5,077 bases of DNA, from NCBI GenBank assembly GCA_021777365.1, contig JAJYDP010000418.1, positions 1 to 5,077 of the forward strand. Direction: 5' to 3'. The notes under the pieces are model-generated. The model was not told the origin of the DNA. It saw nothing but the letters and a program-made list of their open reading frames with translations, and did not search any database. This stretch comes from Chloroflexota bacterium. Lineage in GTDB: Bacteria; Chloroflexota; Limnocylindria; Limnocylindrales; CSP1-4. A program made the position numbers and the translations under genes. This document shows, in pieces, positions 1-4,570 of the stretch; position 1 is the first letter of the stretch; each line of letters begins with the position of its first letter.

Positions 1-48
1 GTCGACGACGAGCAGACGCGGCGCGCCGGGATCAACAGCCGGGCTCAT
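1..48 (-). CDS. Start of a further gene of the two-component operon, probably a receiver-domain response regulator (partial)
   Basis: Only the first 16 codons lie in the window: ATG at 48-46, reading [16 protein letters not shown] and running off the left edge. The ATG overlaps the stop codon of the upstream histidine kinase as ATGA, which is typical of translationally coupled operon genes. The segment RLLVVD matches the first beta strand and the start of the acidic pocket of response-regulator receiver domains (usually LLVVDDD/E). The complete regulator in this window has RILVVDDDE at the same distance from its start. A second response regulator after a kinase is therefore the best reading. 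Sixteen residues are not diagnostic: other proteins can begin with a hydrophobic strand ending in Asp. The output domain, if any, is outside the window. Confidence 0.6.
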   Translation of the reverse strand, partial: MSPAVDPGAPRLLVVD

Positions 49-1454
49 GTGCCGCGCACCGGCAGGGTGACGGTGGCCAGCGTGCCACCCGCGGGCTTGG
101 GCTCGAGGGTGATCGTGCCACCGTGGGCCGTGACGATCCAGTGGGCGATGGCCAGCCCGAGCCCGGTTCCCGCGGGCCGCAGCTCGCGTGCCCGGCGGCC
201 CCGGTAGAGGCGCTCGAACAGATGCGCGCGATCCTCGTCGCTGATGCCGATGCCGGTGTCCGCGATCGAGACATTCACCCGGCCGTCGGCCACCTCCAGC
301 GCGGCGGTGACGCTTCCACCGGCCGGCGTGTAGCGCGCGGCATTCTCGAGCAGGATCAGGAACAGTTCCTTGAGTCGGTCCCGATCCCCGTCCACGAGCG
401 CGGGCTCTACCCGCTCGATGCTCATCCGGACATGGTCCGACGCCTGCCGCTGCTGGCGCAGGCATTCGAGCAGGACCGCGTCGATCTCGATCGGGGTGAA
501 CGTCAGCCGTGCTCCCGAGTCCGCACGCGCGAGGGAAAGCAGGTCCCCGATGAGGCGCGCCATTCGGCCGGCCTCGCCCTGCGCGTCGGAGAGGATCGCC
601 CGACGCTCCGGCTCGTCGAGGCCGGGGCGCTGCGCGAGATCGAGGCTGGCGCGGATCGTCGTCAGCGGGGTGCGCAGCTGATGCGACGCGTCGCCCAGGA
701 AGCGCTGGAGGGCCTGGTGGGTGGCCTCGAGCGCCGCGAGCATCTCGTTGAAGGCGACGGCGAGCTCGCCGATCTCGTCGCCGGCCGCGCCCGCCTCCAC
801 GCGTGCCGCGAAGTCCCCCGAGAGCGAGATCGCACGGGCCGTCTCGGTCAGGTCCGCCACCGGCGCCAGGGCCCGGCGCGCGAGACGCCAGCCGGCCGCC
901 AGCGAGACTCCCGTGACGAGCAGCCCGCCCAGCACCAGCGCGAGGACCACGGTCGTGAGGAGATCGCGGAGCGGGCGCGTGGACTCGGCCCAGGCGACGA
1001 ACCCGAGCGGCGAGCCGCCGGCGGAGTCGATCGGCTCGAGGGTGAGGCGCAGCGTCTCGCCCCCCACCCCGACGTCGCGAAGGCCGTAGGCATGCCGCGC
1101 CGCCAGCGCGAGGTCGCCGGGTCCGACCGGCAAACGTGACGACCCGGGCGGCGCCGAATCCGCCAGCACTGCGCCATCCGGCGCGAAAACGGTGACGCGC
1201 CCGCCCGTCGAGGCGAACTGGGCGAGCAGGCGCGGCGAGGGCTGCAGGCTCCCCGACTGACCCACGTCGGCGGCAAAGGCGCCCCGGGCGTGCTCGGCGT
1301 TGTCGAGGAGCCCCTGGTCGAAACTGGTCGACAACGCGTTCTGGAGCACCAGGTACAGGCCGCCGCCGAAGATGACCAGGGCCGCGACGAGTAGGCCCGT
1401 GTAAAGCAGCGCAAGCCGCGCGCGGATGGGCAGGCTCCCGGAGGAGAGTTTCAC
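45..1454 (-). CDS. HAMP-domain sensor histidine kinase (EnvZ/BaeS/PhoR-like)
   Basis: This 469-residue membrane sensor kinase autophosphorylates on His and passes the phosphate to the regulator encoded just upstream. In order it shows: a first membrane helix at about 13-37; an extracytoplasmic sensor region at about 38-163; a second helix at about 164-188; a HAMP linker at about 187-242; an H-box [13 protein letters not shown] with phospho-acceptor His258; an N-box [10 protein letters not shown] (Asn371); a G1 box DTGIGI (399-404); an F-box LFERLYRG; and a G2 box GTGLGLAI (429-436). Every catalytic box is intact. The start is GTG at 1454, overlapping the regulator's stop as GTGA. A purine-rich GAAGGA abuts that GTG with no spacer, so initiation probably depends on coupling to the upstream gene. 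The sensor region has no Cys, Met cluster or His-rich metal motif, so the ligand cannot be read from it. Confidence 0.96.
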   Translation of the reverse strand: MKLSSGSLPIRARLALLYTGLLVAALVIFGGGLYLVLQNALSTSFDQGLLDNAEHARGAFAADVGQSGSLQPSPRLLAQFASTGGRVTVFAPDGAVLADSAPPGSSRLPVGPGDLALAARHAYGLRDVGVGGETLRLTLEPIDSAGGSPLGFVAWAESTRPLRDLLTTVVLALVLGGLLVTGVSLAAGWRLARRALAPVADLTETARAISLSGDFAARVEAGAAGDEIGELAVAFNEMLAALEATHQALQRFLGDASHQLRTPLTTIRASLDLAQRPGLDEPERRAILSDAQGEAGRMARLIGDLLSLARADSGARLTFTPIEIDAVLLECLRQQRQASDHVRMSIERVEPALVDGDRDRLKELFLILLENAARYTPAGGSVTAALEVADGRVNVSIADTGIGISDEDRAHLFERLYRGRRARELRPAGTGLGLAIAHWIVTAHGGTITLEPKPAGGTLATVTLPVRGT

Positions 1455-2131
1455 TCCTTCAGCACGTAGCCGGCGCCGCGCACGGTGTGGATGAGGCGGG
1501 AGCCGGTCTCCGCTTCAAGCTTGTTGCGCAGGTAGCGCACGTACACCTCGAGCACGTTCGACTCGCCGCCGAAGTCATACGCCCACACGCGGTCCATGAT
1601 CACGTCGCGCGTGAGCACCTTGCGTGGGTGGCGCATGAAGAGCAAGAGCAGGTTGTACTCGGTGGTGGTGAGCTCGATCACGCGTCCGCCTCGTCGCGCC
1701 TCGCGGGCGTCCACGTCGAGCTCGAGGTCGCCGAAGCGCAGCACCTCGCCGGCCGGTGCGGCCCGCCGGCGCAGCAGGGCATGCGCCCGCGCCAGCAGCT
1801 CCTCAAAGCTGAAGGGTTTGACCAGGTAGTCGTCGGCACCGGTCTCCAGGCCCTCGACCCGGTCGCGGACCCCGTCGCGAGCGGTCAGCATGAGGATGGC
1901 CAGTTCCCCGCCTCCGGCACGCAGGCGCCGGCACACCTCCAGGCCGTCGATGCCCGGCAGCATGACGTCGAGGATCACGAGATCCGGAAGGTGCTCGCGC
2001 GCCTTCTCCAGGCCCTCCTCGCCCGTGCCGGCCTCGACGACCCGGTATCCCTCGTAGACCAGGCCGCGCCGCACCACCGAGCGGATCTTCTCGTCATCGT
2101 CGACGACGAGGATCCGCGGCGCCTCGCTCAT
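1451..2131 (-). CDS. OmpR/PhoB-family response regulator
   Basis: This 226-residue DNA-binding regulator is the partner of the downstream histidine kinase. The receiver domain (about 5-120) has the acidic pair Asp11/Asp12, phospho-acceptor Asp55 in [10 protein letters not shown], Thr83 and Lys105 in the VKPF motif. A C-terminal winged-helix domain (about 130-224) has the family signatures [23 protein letters not shown] and [10 protein letters not shown]. The length is normal for the family. The ATG at 2131 has a GAGGG ribosome-binding site (minus strand, 2144-2140) with an 8-nt spacer. OmpR/PhoB proteins bind tandem direct repeats at about 10-11 bp pitch. Such repeats (CTCAG every 11 bp) lie upstream of this gene and again upstream of the cupredoxin operon, which suggests autoregulation and a directly controlled target. 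The orthologue is not identifiable from sequence alone. Confidence 0.97.
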   Translation of the reverse strand: MSEAPRILVVDDDEKIRSVVRRGLVYEGYRVVEAGTGEEGLEKAREHLPDLVILDVMLPGIDGLEVCRRLRAGGGELAILMLTARDGVRDRVEGLETGADDYLVKPFSFEELLARAHALLRRRAAPAGEVLRFGDLELDVDAREARRGGRVIELTTTEYNLLLLFMRHPRKVLTRDVIMDRVWAYDFGGESNVLEVYVRYLRNKLEAETGSRLIHTVRGAGYVLKE

Positions 2132-2139
2132 CGCGCGTA

Positions 2140-2144
2140 CCCTC
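2140..2144 (-). promoter_or_regulatory. Ribosome-binding site of the response-regulator gene
   Basis: The minus strand reads GAGGG, then an 8-nt spacer, then ATG at 2131. It supports that start over any upstream alternative. Confidence 0.6.
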
Positions 2145-2184
2145 GGTTCATTGCCTCACCGACCGCCACCATGACCGTCCTCCA

Positions 2185-2200
2185 TGCACCCGATGGTGCA
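2185..2200. promoter_or_regulatory. Inverted repeat TGCACC-CGAT-GGTGCA in the divergent promoter region
   Basis: A perfect 6-bp inverted repeat with a 4-nt centre lies between the 11-bp repeats and the response-regulator start, about 54-69 bp upstream of its ATG. That is where the core promoter or early leader would be expected. It could be a dimeric repressor operator, possibly for the adjacent BlaI-type protein, or a short leader hairpin. A dyad of this size can occur by chance in G+C-rich DNA, so the role is inferred from position only. Confidence 0.35.
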
Positions 2201-2208
2201 CGCCATCT

Positions 2209-2235
2209 ATGAGAGCGAGCTGAGCGCGCCCTGAG
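2209..2235 (-). promoter_or_regulatory. Triple 11-bp direct-repeat operator upstream of the two-component operon
   Basis: On the minus strand the region reads CTCAGGGCGCG, CTCAGCTCGCT, then CTCAT: three units starting at 2235, 2224 and 2213, exactly 11 bp apart. The CTCAG core and pitch match the three-copy repeat upstream of the cupredoxin operon at 3731-3760, and the orientation toward the controlled gene is also the same. Tandem repeats near one helical turn are the usual binding sites of OmpR/PhoB-type regulators. The likely ligand is therefore the regulator encoded about 80 bp downstream, implying autoregulation. The third unit has CTCAT in place of CTCAG. No convincing -10 box was found on this side. 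Confidence 0.62.
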
Positions 2236-2287
2236 AACCACCCGTGATCGTCCGGCGGACCACCCTGCGATGCTGCCGTAGTAGATG

Positions 2288-2305
2288 GTCGCGCATCCGT
2301 GCGAC
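2288..2305. promoter_or_regulatory. Inverted repeat GTCGC-N8-GCGAC at the BlaI-type gene promoter, candidate autoregulatory operator
   Basis: Perfect 5-bp arms separated by 8 nt lie immediately upstream of the extended -10 box of the repressor gene and cover the place of its -35 element. BlaI/MecI/CopY repressors bind dyads in their own promoters, so this is the best-placed operator candidate. It does not resemble the classical TACA/TGTA-containing BlaI or CopY operators. Confidence 0.35.
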
Positions 2306-2307
2306 TT

Positions 2308-2316
2308 TGGTAAGCT
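2308..2316 (+). promoter_or_regulatory. Extended -10 promoter of the BlaI-type gene (TGG-TAAGCT)
   Basis: TAAGCT fits the TAnnnT form of the -10 hexamer and is preceded by TGn, the extended -10 signature, which can make up for the poor -35 region here. Only 7 nt separate it from the ATG at 2324. Transcription would therefore begin at or next to the start codon, giving a leaderless mRNA. This agrees with the lack of a Shine-Dalgarno sequence before this gene. Confidence 0.5.
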
Positions 2317-2323
2317 CCCGATC

Positions 2324-2752
2324 ATGGAGGACGAGCCCACGCGAGACGCGGCGTTGACACCCACGATCGAGCGCATCTTCGGTCCCCTGGGATCGGCGGT
2401 CATGCGGATCGTCTGGCAGCTCGGCGAAGCCACCGTGGCGGACGTGGCGGACGCCCTGCCACGGACGCAGGGACGGCGGCACGCCTATACCACCGTCATG
2501 ACGGTGATGTCGAGACTGCACGAACGCGGGGTTCTCCTGCGCACCAAGGTCGGCCAGCGGTATGTCTACCGCCCCGCCGCCGACGAACCTGCCCTCATCG
2601 ACCGGCTGAGCGAGAAGGCCGTGGACCAGGTGCTCGCGCGCTACGGCACGTCTGCGCTGCGCCAGTTCGCTCAGAGGCTCGACGAGGTGGACCCGGCACT
2701 GCGCGCCCGGATCCTGGATCTGGCAGACCGGGATCGGCAACAGGGGACCTGA
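2324..2752 (+). CDS. BlaI/MecI/CopY-family winged-helix repressor
   Basis: This 142-residue repressor has a winged helix-turn-helix at about residues 20-86 that reads like the BlaI family: LGSAVMRIVWQLGEATVADV, then YTTVMTVMSRLHERGVL, then the wing GQRYVYRP. A C-terminal helical part (about 88-138) would serve dimerisation and carry the proteolysis site. In this family an M56 membrane protease relieves repression by triggering repressor cleavage, and such a protease gene follows after 5 nt. An in-frame ATG 39 bases upstream (2285) would add 13 residues. The ATG at 2324 is preferred because the family begins near here and because 2285 lies upstream of the likely -10 box. CopY-type members respond to copper through a C-terminal CxC motif; this protein has no Cys, so direct copper sensing is unlikely. 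Its targets other than its own operon are unknown. Confidence 0.93.
   Translation: MEDEPTRDAALTPTIERIFGPLGSAVMRIVWQLGEATVADVADALPRTQGRRHAYTTVMTVMSRLHERGVLLRTKVGQRYVYRPAADEPALIDRLSEKAVDQVLARYGTSALRQFAQRLDEVDPALRARILDLADRDRQQGT
2742..2747 (+). promoter_or_regulatory. Ribosome-binding site of the M56 peptidase gene
   Basis: AGGGGA lies inside the last codons of the repressor gene, 10 nt before the ATG at 2758. It supports that start and makes the two genes one transcription unit. Confidence 0.5.
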
Positions 2753-2757
2753 TCTCG

Positions 2758-3495
2758 ATGCGCGTCCCGCTGCGAGCGTCGCTCATCGTTGCCGTGGCGC
2801 TCGTCGTGTGCGCCGCCGGGCCGCGGGTCACGCATGCGGATCCCATGCTCGCCGTCGACCTCGCGTTCATAACCACCGTGATCGCGTGGGCGGTCCTCGT
2901 TGCGCGGGACGCGTGGCGCGGCTGGAGACTCGGGCGGCTGCTCACGGCCCGGAGTGTCGGCGCCGACGTCGCGGGCGTGCGCTGTCGCGTCGTCGCGGGA
3001 GGCGCGATGCAGGCCTTTGCCCTGGGCGTCCTTCGACCGACGATCTACGTCGGCGAGCGATTGGTGAGCGAACTGCCGCCGCGTGAGCTCCGCGCCGTCG
3101 TCCTTCACGAGGAGTACCACCGGCGCACATACGCTCCTCTTCGTGCCGCGGCGCTGCACTCATGGCTCGAGCTCGCGGCATTGTCGCGGCCAGCCAGGGT
3201 GCGGCTTGCAGACCGGCTGGCGGATCTCGAACGCGAGGCCGATGCATTTGCGATGGAACATGGGACCAGCCCGGCGACACTCGCCGCGGTCCTGGTCAGG
3301 ACCGACGCCTTCGCCACCGGCTTGGGCGCCTCCTTCGGCGCAGCCGCGGACCGCCGTCTCGAGGCGCTCCTGGAAGCCGCGGCGGGCGGGTCCTCGAGCT
3401 CCATCCCGCTGCCTCCGCTGGAGTGGCTCGTGGCCGCCGCCGGCCTGGCTTTGCCGGCGGCCTGCTACCTCATGGGGTTCGCTCCCCTGATCTGA
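2758..3495 (+). CDS. M56 (BlaR1/MecR1-like) membrane zinc metallopeptidase, short form
   Basis: This 245-residue integral membrane protease is probably the sensor and protease partner of the repressor encoded 5 nt upstream. Hydrophobic helices lie at about 7-22, 31-49 and 222-242. Between them sits a gluzincin core: AFALGVLRPTIYVGERL (the usual strand before the active site), the zinc motif HEEYH (117-121, catalytic Glu118) and a downstream EREADAFA whose Glu160 is the expected third ligand. BlaR1/MecR1 proteins are near 600 residues and end in a penicillin-binding sensor domain; that domain is absent here. This matches stand-alone M56 proteins paired with BlaI-like repressors in actinobacteria, such as the Mycobacterium tuberculosis Rv1846c/Rv1845c pair. 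The signal is therefore not necessarily a beta-lactam. The N-terminal membrane part is also shorter than the four-helix form of BlaR1. Confidence 0.88.
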   Translation: MRVPLRASLIVAVALVVCAAGPRVTHADPMLAVDLAFITTVIAWAVLVARDAWRGWRLGRLLTARSVGADVAGVRCRVVAGGAMQAFALGVLRPTIYVGERLVSELPPRELRAVVLHEEYHRRTYAPLRAAALHSWLELAALSRPARVRLADRLADLEREADAFAMEHGTSPATLAAVLVRTDAFATGLGASFGAAADRRLEALLEAAAGGSSSSIPLPPLEWLVAAAGLALPAACYLMGFAPLI

Positions 3496-3535
3496 TGCCC
3501 GGATCGGAGCCTGCACCGGCCACACGTCCCGCGGG

Positions 3536-3581
3536 CGAGGGCTGACGGCAGGCCTCCAGCGACTCCGGGCCTGGGCCCTCG
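3536..3581 (+). terminator. Two-tier hairpin after the M56 gene, candidate transcription terminator
   Basis: CGAGGGC (3536-3542) pairs perfectly with GCCCTCG (3575-3581). Inside it CAGGCC (3549-3554) pairs with GGCCTG (3568-3573), leaving a 13-nt apical loop. It starts about 40 nt after the peptidase stop and is strongly G+C-paired. No U-tract follows, so it is not a textbook intrinsic terminator. It could be a U-less terminator of the kind proposed for high-G+C bacteria, or a 3'-end stabilising structure. Confidence 0.4.
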
Positions 3582-3649
3582 TTCACACCGTCCGGCCCCC
3601 TTCCCCTTCCCGTACCTCGGTCCAGCGCGCAGGATTGTCCCGGAACATT

Positions 3650-3683
3650 CCACAGCCGGCCGTGCCTGCTCTGGCCGGCGTGG
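3650..3683. repeat. Strong stem-loop CCAC-a-GCCGGCC / GGCCGGC-GTGG
   Basis: GCCGGCC (3655-3661) and GGCCGGC (3673-3679) form a perfect 7-bp stem with an 11-nt loop. CCAC (3650-3653) and GTGG (3680-3683) extend it by 4 bp past one bulged A. It lies about 50 bp upstream of the tandem repeats of the cupredoxin promoter. It may be a bidirectional terminator, a protein-binding dyad or a remnant structure. There is no U-tract on either side. Confidence 0.45.
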
Positions 3684-3690
3684 TCCGCCA

Positions 3691-3700
3691 GTGGCGCCAC
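3691..3700. repeat. Perfect 10-bp palindrome GTGGCGCCAC
   Basis: The 10 bp are fully self-complementary and lie 30 bp upstream of the CTCAG repeats. This could be an additional operator or a chance palindrome in G+C-rich DNA. Position is the only support. Confidence 0.25.
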
Positions 3701-3730
3701 GCGATGCCACCAGTGCGCTGGCGCGCCGGT

Positions 3731-3760
3731 CTCAGCTTCATCTCAGCTTCATCTCAGCTT
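3731..3760 (+). promoter_or_regulatory. Triple 11-bp direct-repeat operator of the cupredoxin/CcdA operon
   Basis: CTCAGCTTCAT is repeated exactly (3731-3741 and 3742-3752), and a third copy keeps its first 8 bases, CTCAGCTT (3753-3760). The pitch is 11 bp, the usual spacing of OmpR/PhoB-type binding sites. The third copy lies where a -35 hexamer would be, about 18 bp before the likely -10 box, as in promoters where an activator replaces a weak -35. The CTCAG core, copy number and pitch also occur upstream of the two-component operon (minus strand, 2235-2209). The linked response regulator is therefore the likely activator. Confidence 0.75.
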
Positions 3761-3778
3761 GGCCCAAGCCGCCGGCTC

Positions 3779-3784
3779 GACGAT
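3779..3784 (+). promoter_or_regulatory. Candidate -10 box (GACGAT) of the cupredoxin operon
   Basis: GACGAT partly fits TAnnnT and is 18 bp from the end of the third operator repeat. Exactly 7 nt separate it from the ATG at 3792, the same spacing as between TAAGCT and the repressor start at 2324. The overlapping GATTCT (3782-3787) is an alternative. Transcription would start near 3791-3793. Confidence 0.4.
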
Positions 3785-3791
3785 TCTCGCC

Positions 3792-4058
3792 ATGAGCACG
3801 AACGCCACGCGCCCCGGTTCCGCACGAGCGGCGGCGGCCGCAGGACCCGGTGCCACCACTTGCGTTCCGGTGGTTCGCCTGATCGACGATCGGCGGGCAG
3901 TGGCCAAGGGTGCCGGAGCGCGACGCTTGCTGCTCGCCAGATGGTCGCACGAGCCAATGGCGGGCCCTGCCGCCCGCCGCCACCTCCACCGGCCGCCTGC
4001 GCCCGGTCCCGCAATCCGCGCCACGGACGGCGCCGGCTCTCGGAGGACCCCACGATGA
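3792..4058 (+). CDS. Doubtful small ORF (88 codons), possible leaderless leader gene of the cupredoxin operon
   Basis: The frame opens with ATG right after the candidate -10 box and closes with a TGA that overlaps the cupredoxin start as ATGA. Both placements are typical of real operon genes. The deduced protein begins MSTNATRPGSARAAAAAGPG, has a slightly more ordered middle (PVVRLIDDRRAVAK, then RRLLLARWSHEP) and ends in an Arg/Pro/Ala-rich tail. It has no recognisable domain, signal peptide or membrane helix. Third-position G+C is about 70 % by my count, which looks lower than in the neighbouring genes, so coding is weakly supported. The stretch may instead be a long 5' untranslated region of the cupredoxin gene. 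If translated, it could be a leader peptide that couples translation to the next gene. Confidence 0.33.
   Translation: MSTNATRPGSARAAAAAGPGATTCVPVVRLIDDRRAVAKGAGARRLLLARWSHEPMAGPAARRHLHRPPAPGPAIRATDGAGSRRTPR
4042..4046 (+). promoter_or_regulatory. Strong ribosome-binding site of the cupredoxin gene
   Basis: GGAGG with an 8-nt spacer precedes the ATG at 4055. It fixes that start, although the same frame stays open for 140 further codons upstream to 3635. Confidence 0.75.
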
Positions 4059-4567
4059 CCACGCGCGCCGCCCGTCGGGCGCATCTTCGCGAAACAATGG
4101 AAGAGCGGGGAGGGCAGCAGAAGCGCGCCGAGGCGCAGGCGAAACGTCGCGCGGCGCTCCCTCGGGTTGTCGCGTTCCTCCTGGTCGCCACCGTGATCCT
4201 GGGTGCTGGCACCTATCTCGCCGCGTCGGTCTTCCTGGGCCAGCGCGGCACGAGCGATATCGCGGGCGCTCTGCCGGTGCGGCTCTCGATGGCCGGCTTC
4301 GATCCGAAGGTCATCGACGCGAAGGCGGGCCAGACGGTCTCCCTTGACTTCTGGAACACGGATAACGCCATGCACCTCGATGGCGGCGGGGTCCACACGT
4401 TCATCATGGACAGCCAGCACATCTATGTGACGATCCCGCCCGAGGCCCGCAAGGCGTACTCGTTCGCGGCCCCGACCACGCCCGGCGACTACGACTTCTA
4501 CTGCAACACGTGCTGCGGCGGGAAGGCGTCGCCGACGATGCACGGCACCCTGCACGTGGCGGCCTGA
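4055..4567 (+). CDS. Membrane-anchored cupredoxin-like protein with CuA-like Cys motif
   Basis: This 170-residue protein is probably a copper-binding or redox protein facing the outside of the membrane. It has a basic, Arg/Lys/Gln-rich cytoplasmic N-terminus (1-36), one membrane helix (about 37-60), then a cupredoxin beta-sandwich (about 72-168). The C-terminus aligns in register with the CuA domain of cytochrome oxidase subunit II: GGVHTF (His114) for the first ligand, then CNTCC where Cys150 and Cys154 keep the CuA C-x3-C spacing, then TMHGTLHV (Met162, His163). The CuA His between the second Cys and the Met is missing (Ala158 at the aligned position), and an extra Cys153 sits inside the motif. 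A normal dinuclear CuA centre is therefore unlikely. A mononuclear site, a copper chaperone or a thiol-redox role fits better. The TGA is followed directly by a CcdA-type gene, which could supply reductant for these cysteines. The subunit-II transmembrane hairpin and oxidase genes are absent. Confidence 0.85.
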   Translation: MTTRAARRAHLRETMEERGGQQKRAEAQAKRRAALPRVVAFLLVATVILGAGTYLAASVFLGQRGTSDIAGALPVRLSMAGFDPKVIDAKAGQTVSLDFWNTDNAMHLDGGGVHTFIMDSQHIYVTIPPEARKAYSFAAPTTPGDYDFYCNTCCGGKASPTMHGTLHVAA

Positions 4568-4570
4568 GTG

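Larger units (their letters stand above)
3496..3730. other. Non-coding spacer between the M56 gene and the cupredoxin operon promoter
   Basis: I see no credible gene on either strand here. The open frames are Arg/Pro/Gly-rich shadows with no recognisable domain. The stretch holds two strong hairpins (3536-3581 and 3650-3683), a pyrimidine-rich run (about 3596-3610), an inverted GGAA-CA-TTCC (3642-3651) and a perfect 10-bp palindrome GTGGCGCCAC (3691-3700). Confidence 0.6.

Noticed and set aside
123..1139. 338-codon open frame on the plus strand opposite the kinase gene
   Set aside because: The translation is Arg/Gly/Glu-rich with no domain, and the opposite strand encodes a kinase with every conserved box. 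It is a shadow frame of G+C-rich DNA.
1487..2212. 241-codon open frame on the plus strand opposite the response regulator
   Set aside because: It is a shadow of a complete OmpR-type gene; the translation shows no family features.
2278..2283. GTAGTA as a half-site of the classical TACTAC/GTAGTA-like BlaI operator
   Set aside because: No matching inverted half-site is found at any reasonable spacing, so one hexamer is not evidence of an operator.
2285..2323. Upstream ATG giving a 13-residue longer repressor
   Set aside because: It lies upstream of the likely -10 box at 2311-2316, adds non-conserved residues and has no ribosome-binding site.
3567..3578. GGGCC-TG-GGCCC as a separate hairpin
   Set aside because: A 2-nt loop cannot form a stable hairpin. 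These bases are better used in the larger structure at 3536-3581.
3642..3651. GGAAC at 3642 as an ECF sigma -35 element, or GGAA-CA-TTCC as an operator
   Set aside because: No matching -10 element lies at 16-17 bp and the dyad arms are only 4 bp.
3635..4054. N-terminal extension of the cupredoxin frame up to 3635 (310 residues in total)
   Set aside because: The extension lacks homology-like features, crosses the hairpin, the tandem repeats and the candidate promoter, and a strong GGAGG site marks 4055 as the start.
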